Assembly: GCA_026625625.1 (NCBI GenBank) | Contig: CP113055.1 | Coordinates: 2,730,501-2,794,500 of the forward strand | DNA length: 64,000 nt | Origin: Blastomonas sp. SL216 | GTDB lineage: Bacteria > Pseudomonadota > Alphaproteobacteria > Sphingomonadales > Sphingomonadaceae | Direction of reading: 5' to 3' | Part shown: in pieces, positions 61,561 through 64,000 of the stretch | How positions within the stretch are numbered: the first letter of the stretch is position 1 | Layout: every line of letters begins with the position of its first letter | The notes under the pieces: model-generated | The model's database searches: none | What the model saw: only the letters and a program-made list of their open reading frames with translations | Told to the model about the DNA's origin: nothing | Translations under genes and position numbers: made by a program

Positions 61561-62874
61561 ATGGACCCTCTTCCCCCCTTTCCCTGGCTTGATGTCGTCA
61601 TCATTCTGGCGCTGATCGTGCTCAACGGCGTGTTCGCGATGTCGGAACTGGCGATCGTTTCCGCGCGCAACGCGAAGCTGGAGGCGATGGCCCGCGATGG
61701 CAGCAACGGTGCGCGCACCGCGCTGCGGCTAGGGTCTGACCCGGGCAAGTTCCTCTCCACCGTCCAGATCGGCATCACGCTGATCGGCATTCTCGCCGGT
61801 GCATATTCGGGCGCAAGCCTGGGCGCCCCGGTGGGTGAACGGCTGGCGCTGGTCGGCGTGCCGGCCGATGTCGCCGATAGCGCTGGCTTTGCGCTGGTCA
61901 TCGGCGTGACCACCTATCTGTCGCTGGTCATCGGTGAACTCGTCCCCAAGCAGTTTGCGTTGCGCAAGGCCGAGGAACTGGCGGTGATCATGGCGATCCC
62001 GATGGACCTGATGGCGCGTGGCGCCGCGCCCCTGGTGTGGCTGCTCGACCGGTCGAGCGCGCTGATCTTCCGGCTGCTCGGCCTCAACCGCGAATCGGAA
62101 AACATCGTCACCGCCGAAGAGCTGCAGATGATCTTTGCCGAGGCGACCAAATCGGGCGTGATCGAGGAATCCGAACGCGCGATCATCTCGGGCGTCGTCC
62201 GCCTCGCCGACCGCCCGGTGCGCGAGGTGATGACGCCGCGGACCGAGGTCGACTGGCTGCCTGCCGAGGCGGGGCTGGACGATCTTCGCCGGATCATGAC
62301 CGAATCCCCGCACAGCCGGCTGCCCGTCGCCAATGGCTCGGTCGATGCGATCATCGGCATCGTCACCGTCCGCGACCTGCTGACCGCGATCATCGAAGGT
62401 GCGCCGCTGGATCTGGCCGCGCTTGCCCGCACCGCGCCGATCGTGCCCGACCGGCTCGATGCGATGGATGCGCTCAAGGCGCTGCAAAAGGGCGAAGTGC
62501 CGATGGCGCTGGTGCATGACGAATATGGCCATTTCGAAGGCCTGGTCACCCCCGCGGACCTGTTGCAGGCTCTGGTCGGCGATTTCGCGTCGGACCAGGG
62601 CGAAGGCGATTCGCCGATGGTGGTCGTCCGCGCCGATGGCAGCCTGCTGATATCGGGCGCGCTGCCCGCCGATGCCATGGCCGAGCGGCTGGGCATGACG
62701 CTGTCCGAGGATCGCGATTATGCGACGGCGGCAGGCCATGTGCTGCACTGCCTGCGCCACCTGCCCAAGGAGGGCGAGGTGTTCAACGATCAGGGGTGGC
62801 GGTTCGAGATTGTCGACATGGACAATCGCAAGGTCGACAAGCTGCTGGTCAGCCGGATCGACGAGACCGACTGA
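61561..62874 (+). CDS. CNNM/CorC (HlyC-CorC) family transporter-like protein
   Basis: A 437-residue protein with an N-terminal CNNM (DUF21) domain of about four membrane segments (VVIILALIVLNGVFAMSELAIVSARN; TVQIGITLIGILAGAYSG; VIGELVPKQFAL), then a pair of CBS domains (VREVMTPRTEVDWLP, LPVANGSVDAIIGIVTVRDLL, MALVHDEYGHFEGLVTPADLL) and a CorC_HlyC C-terminal domain (GHVLHCLRHLPKEGEVF, WRFEIVDMDNRKVDKLLV). Relatives are linked to Mg2+/Co2+ efflux and resistance. There is no clear ribosome site at the ATG. Confidence 0.92.
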   Translation: MDPLPPFPWLDVVIILALIVLNGVFAMSELAIVSARNAKLEAMARDGSNGARTALRLGSDPGKFLSTVQIGITLIGILAGAYSGASLGAPVGERLALVGVPADVADSAGFALVIGVTTYLSLVIGELVPKQFALRKAEELAVIMAIPMDLMARGAAPLVWLLDRSSALIFRLLGLNRESENIVTAEELQMIFAEATKSGVIEESERAIISGVVRLADRPVREVMTPRTEVDWLPAEAGLDDLRRIMTESPHSRLPVANGSVDAIIGIVTVRDLLTAIIEGAPLDLAALARTAPIVPDRLDAMDALKALQKGEVPMALVHDEYGHFEGLVTPADLLQALVGDFASDQGEGDSPMVVVRADGSLLISGALPADAMAERLGMTLSEDRDYATAAGHVLHCLRHLPKEGEVFNDQGWRFEIVDMDNRKVDKLLVSRIDETD

Positions 62875-62889
62875 CCGGTTGACGCTCGC

Positions 62890-63390
62890 TTATTGCGGAG
62901 CGCCGCCTGCGCCCGCACCCGGCGCGCCGACCGCGCCGATATTGCCGAACAGATCCTGGAAGAAGGTGCGGTTGCGGCCCAGCGTCGGCGTCTTGTCGCC
63001 ATCGGGATCGACCTTCGCGACCTGGTCCAGCCCGGTGAAATCGACCGCCGCGACATTGCCGGTCTGGTCGAACTTCACCCGCATCACCTGCTGCGCGGTC
63101 GGGCGCGGATTGGCAAAGGCGAGCTGGCGCGTATCGCGCGCGAAATAATACCATTCGCTGTCGCCGAACTGGCCGGTAAAGGTCGGACGGCCCAGCGTGC
63201 GCTCCACCGACTGGCGGTTGTCCACGCCCGGCAGGATCTGGCTTGCCAGCGTCTGGTCATAGATAAAGCCCTGATGTCCGCGCAGCTGGCCGCAGCCTGC
63301 GAGAAGCGGCAGGCAGGCCACCATCAGCCCCAGGGCAGCGCGTGATCGCAGGCGACGGGGCGCGCGGAGGGTCTGGGCTTTGCTGGTCAT
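62890..63390 (-). CDS. bamE: BamE (SmpA/OmlA) lipoprotein
   Basis: A 166-residue lipoprotein of the beta-barrel assembly machine. Signal and lipobox LPLLAGC are followed by the BamE domain: LPGVDNRQSVERTLGRPTFTGQFGDSEWYYFAR, then a Gly/Ala-rich tail (GAPGAGAGGAPQ). AAGGAAG four bases before the ATG at 63390 decides the start; an adjacent ATG lies one codon upstream. It is divergent from the ubiquinol-cytochrome c chaperone gene, an order common in Alphaproteobacteria. Confidence 0.93.
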   Translation of the reverse strand: MTSKAQTLRAPRRLRSRAALGLMVACLPLLAGCGQLRGHQGFIYDQTLASQILPGVDNRQSVERTLGRPTFTGQFGDSEWYYFARDTRQLAFANPRPTAQQVMRVKFDQTGNVAAVDFTGLDQVAKVDPDGDKTPTLGRNRTFFQDLFGNIGAVGAPGAGAGGAPQ

Positions 63391-63598
63391 CATTCTTCCT
63401 TGGCGGTCAATCCGCTGTTCCTGCGGCGGTCTGGCGACGGGGCCCGGCCCTGTTCCCAAGCCCATTACCATCTCTTGCAACTTGCCGTTGCCGCCTCAAT
63501 ATGCACTAAGCCGCTGCATCACAAGTAGCCAATGAATTGTGGCTTAACGCCGCATTCCTCTCCTGCATCACGCCAGACCCCTGAAGAGGCTAGACCCG

Positions 63599-64000
63599 AT
63601 GTCCGTCCTTTCCCGATTGTTCAGCCGCAAGGACCCGCGCGAGATCGCGCGCAGCGCCTATGACCGCATCGTCGCGCTGGGGCGCGACCCTTATTGGTAT
63701 CTCGATGGCCAGGTGGAAGACAGCGTCGATGGCCGGTTCGAGGCGGTGACGATGGTGCTGGCCGCTGTCCTGCTGCGCCTGGAAAATGACGACGCCGATC
63801 CGAAGGTACGCCAGTTTTCGGTGTTCCTCGCCGAACTGTTCGTCGACGACATGGACGGACAGCTGCGCCAGAACGGCGTCGGCGATCTGATTGTCGGCAA
63901 GCATATCGGCAAGATGATGAGCGCGCTGGGCGGGCGGCTGGGGGCCTTTCGCGAGGCGCTGGCAAGCGGCGACGGGGCACAGCTTGGCCAGGCGCTGCGC
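63599..64000 (+). CDS. Ubiquinol-cytochrome c chaperone family protein (partial)
   Basis: The frame is open to the end of the window, giving 134 residues: MSVLSRLFSRKDPREIARSA, DPYWYLDGQVEDSVDGRFE, ENDDADPKVRQFSVFLAEL and LFVDDMDGQLRQNGVGDL. These match the CBP3/UQCC-like family, which in mitochondria helps assemble cytochrome bc1; bacterial members are often paired with a DUF177 gene. GAAGAGG about ten bases before the ATG supports the start. The stop codon lies outside the window. Confidence 0.88.
   Translation, partial: MSVLSRLFSRKDPREIARSAYDRIVALGRDPYWYLDGQVEDSVDGRFEAVTMVLAAVLLRLENDDADPKVRQFSVFLAELFVDDMDGQLRQNGVGDLIVGKHIGKMMSALGGRLGAFREALASGDGAQLGQALR

Overview
This is a GC-rich, gene-dense alphaproteobacterial chromosome segment, most likely from the order Sphingomonadales (Erythrobacteraceae or Sphingomonadaceae). 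The call rests on gene content and protein style: GlnD, an RhlE-type helicase, a BamE gene divergent from a ubiquinol-cytochrome c chaperone gene, a CYP153-like P450, small sphingomonad-type conserved proteins, and dispersed palindromes bracketed by GCTCA-N3-TGAGC. I see no tRNA, rRNA, CRISPR array, integrase, transposase or phage gene. The window opens inside an acyl-CoA synthetase gene and closes inside the chaperone gene.

Layout. 1-6.7 kb: acyl-CoA ligase end, glnD, a small membrane protein, a six-TM class III adenylate cyclase, an acyl-CoA dehydrogenase. 6.8-13.1 kb: a low-GC membrane protein of unknown role, a secreted unknown, a GST plus GFA pair, an ankyrin protein, and a tight sco1/ycgN-like/ygjP-like run. 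13.1-22.3 kb: the most notable locus, a two-gene operon on the minus strand coding for propionyl-CoA synthase (1830 aa, three fused enzymes) and bifunctional malonyl-CoA reductase (1229 aa), the diagnostic enzymes of the 3-hydroxypropionate route known from Chloroflexus and some aerobic anoxygenic phototrophic sphingomonads. 22.5-29.1 kb: class A beta-lactamase-type hydrolase, an ABC ATPase/lipoprotein/nadB operon, and glnK-amtB behind a sigma-54 promoter with an NtrC-like site. 29.3-39.2 kb: CYP153-like P450, exported MsrB, RhlE helicase, small conserved proteins, yhhQ-argB, yggT, folD, marC, and a decayed second marC tail beside a dispersed repeat. 39.2-49 kb: trypsin-type autotransporter, Dps, a GDT1-like protein, L33, LolA, Xth, RibA, an L,D-transpeptidase, an orphan SMI1/KNR4 protein. 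49-64 kb: LytTR two-component pair, GGT, PyrD, DUF885 hydrolase, AraC regulator, GHKL/FecR/OmpA proteins, Fhs, an OmpA lipoprotein, a CNNM/CorC protein, BamE.

How genes work together. GlnD (0.9-3.7 kb) is expected to uridylylate the PII protein GlnK (27.2 kb), whose T-loop Tyr51 is present; GlnK in turn controls AmtB, and the sigma-54 promoter closes the nitrogen-control circuit. Mcr reduces malonyl-CoA to 3-hydroxypropionate and Pcs converts that to propionyl-CoA, so with ordinary acetyl-CoA carboxylase the cell can turn acetyl-CoA plus bicarbonate into propionyl-CoA. FolD and Fhs, about 22 kb apart, both serve the one-carbon folate pool. Most other genes are housekeeping or envelope functions.
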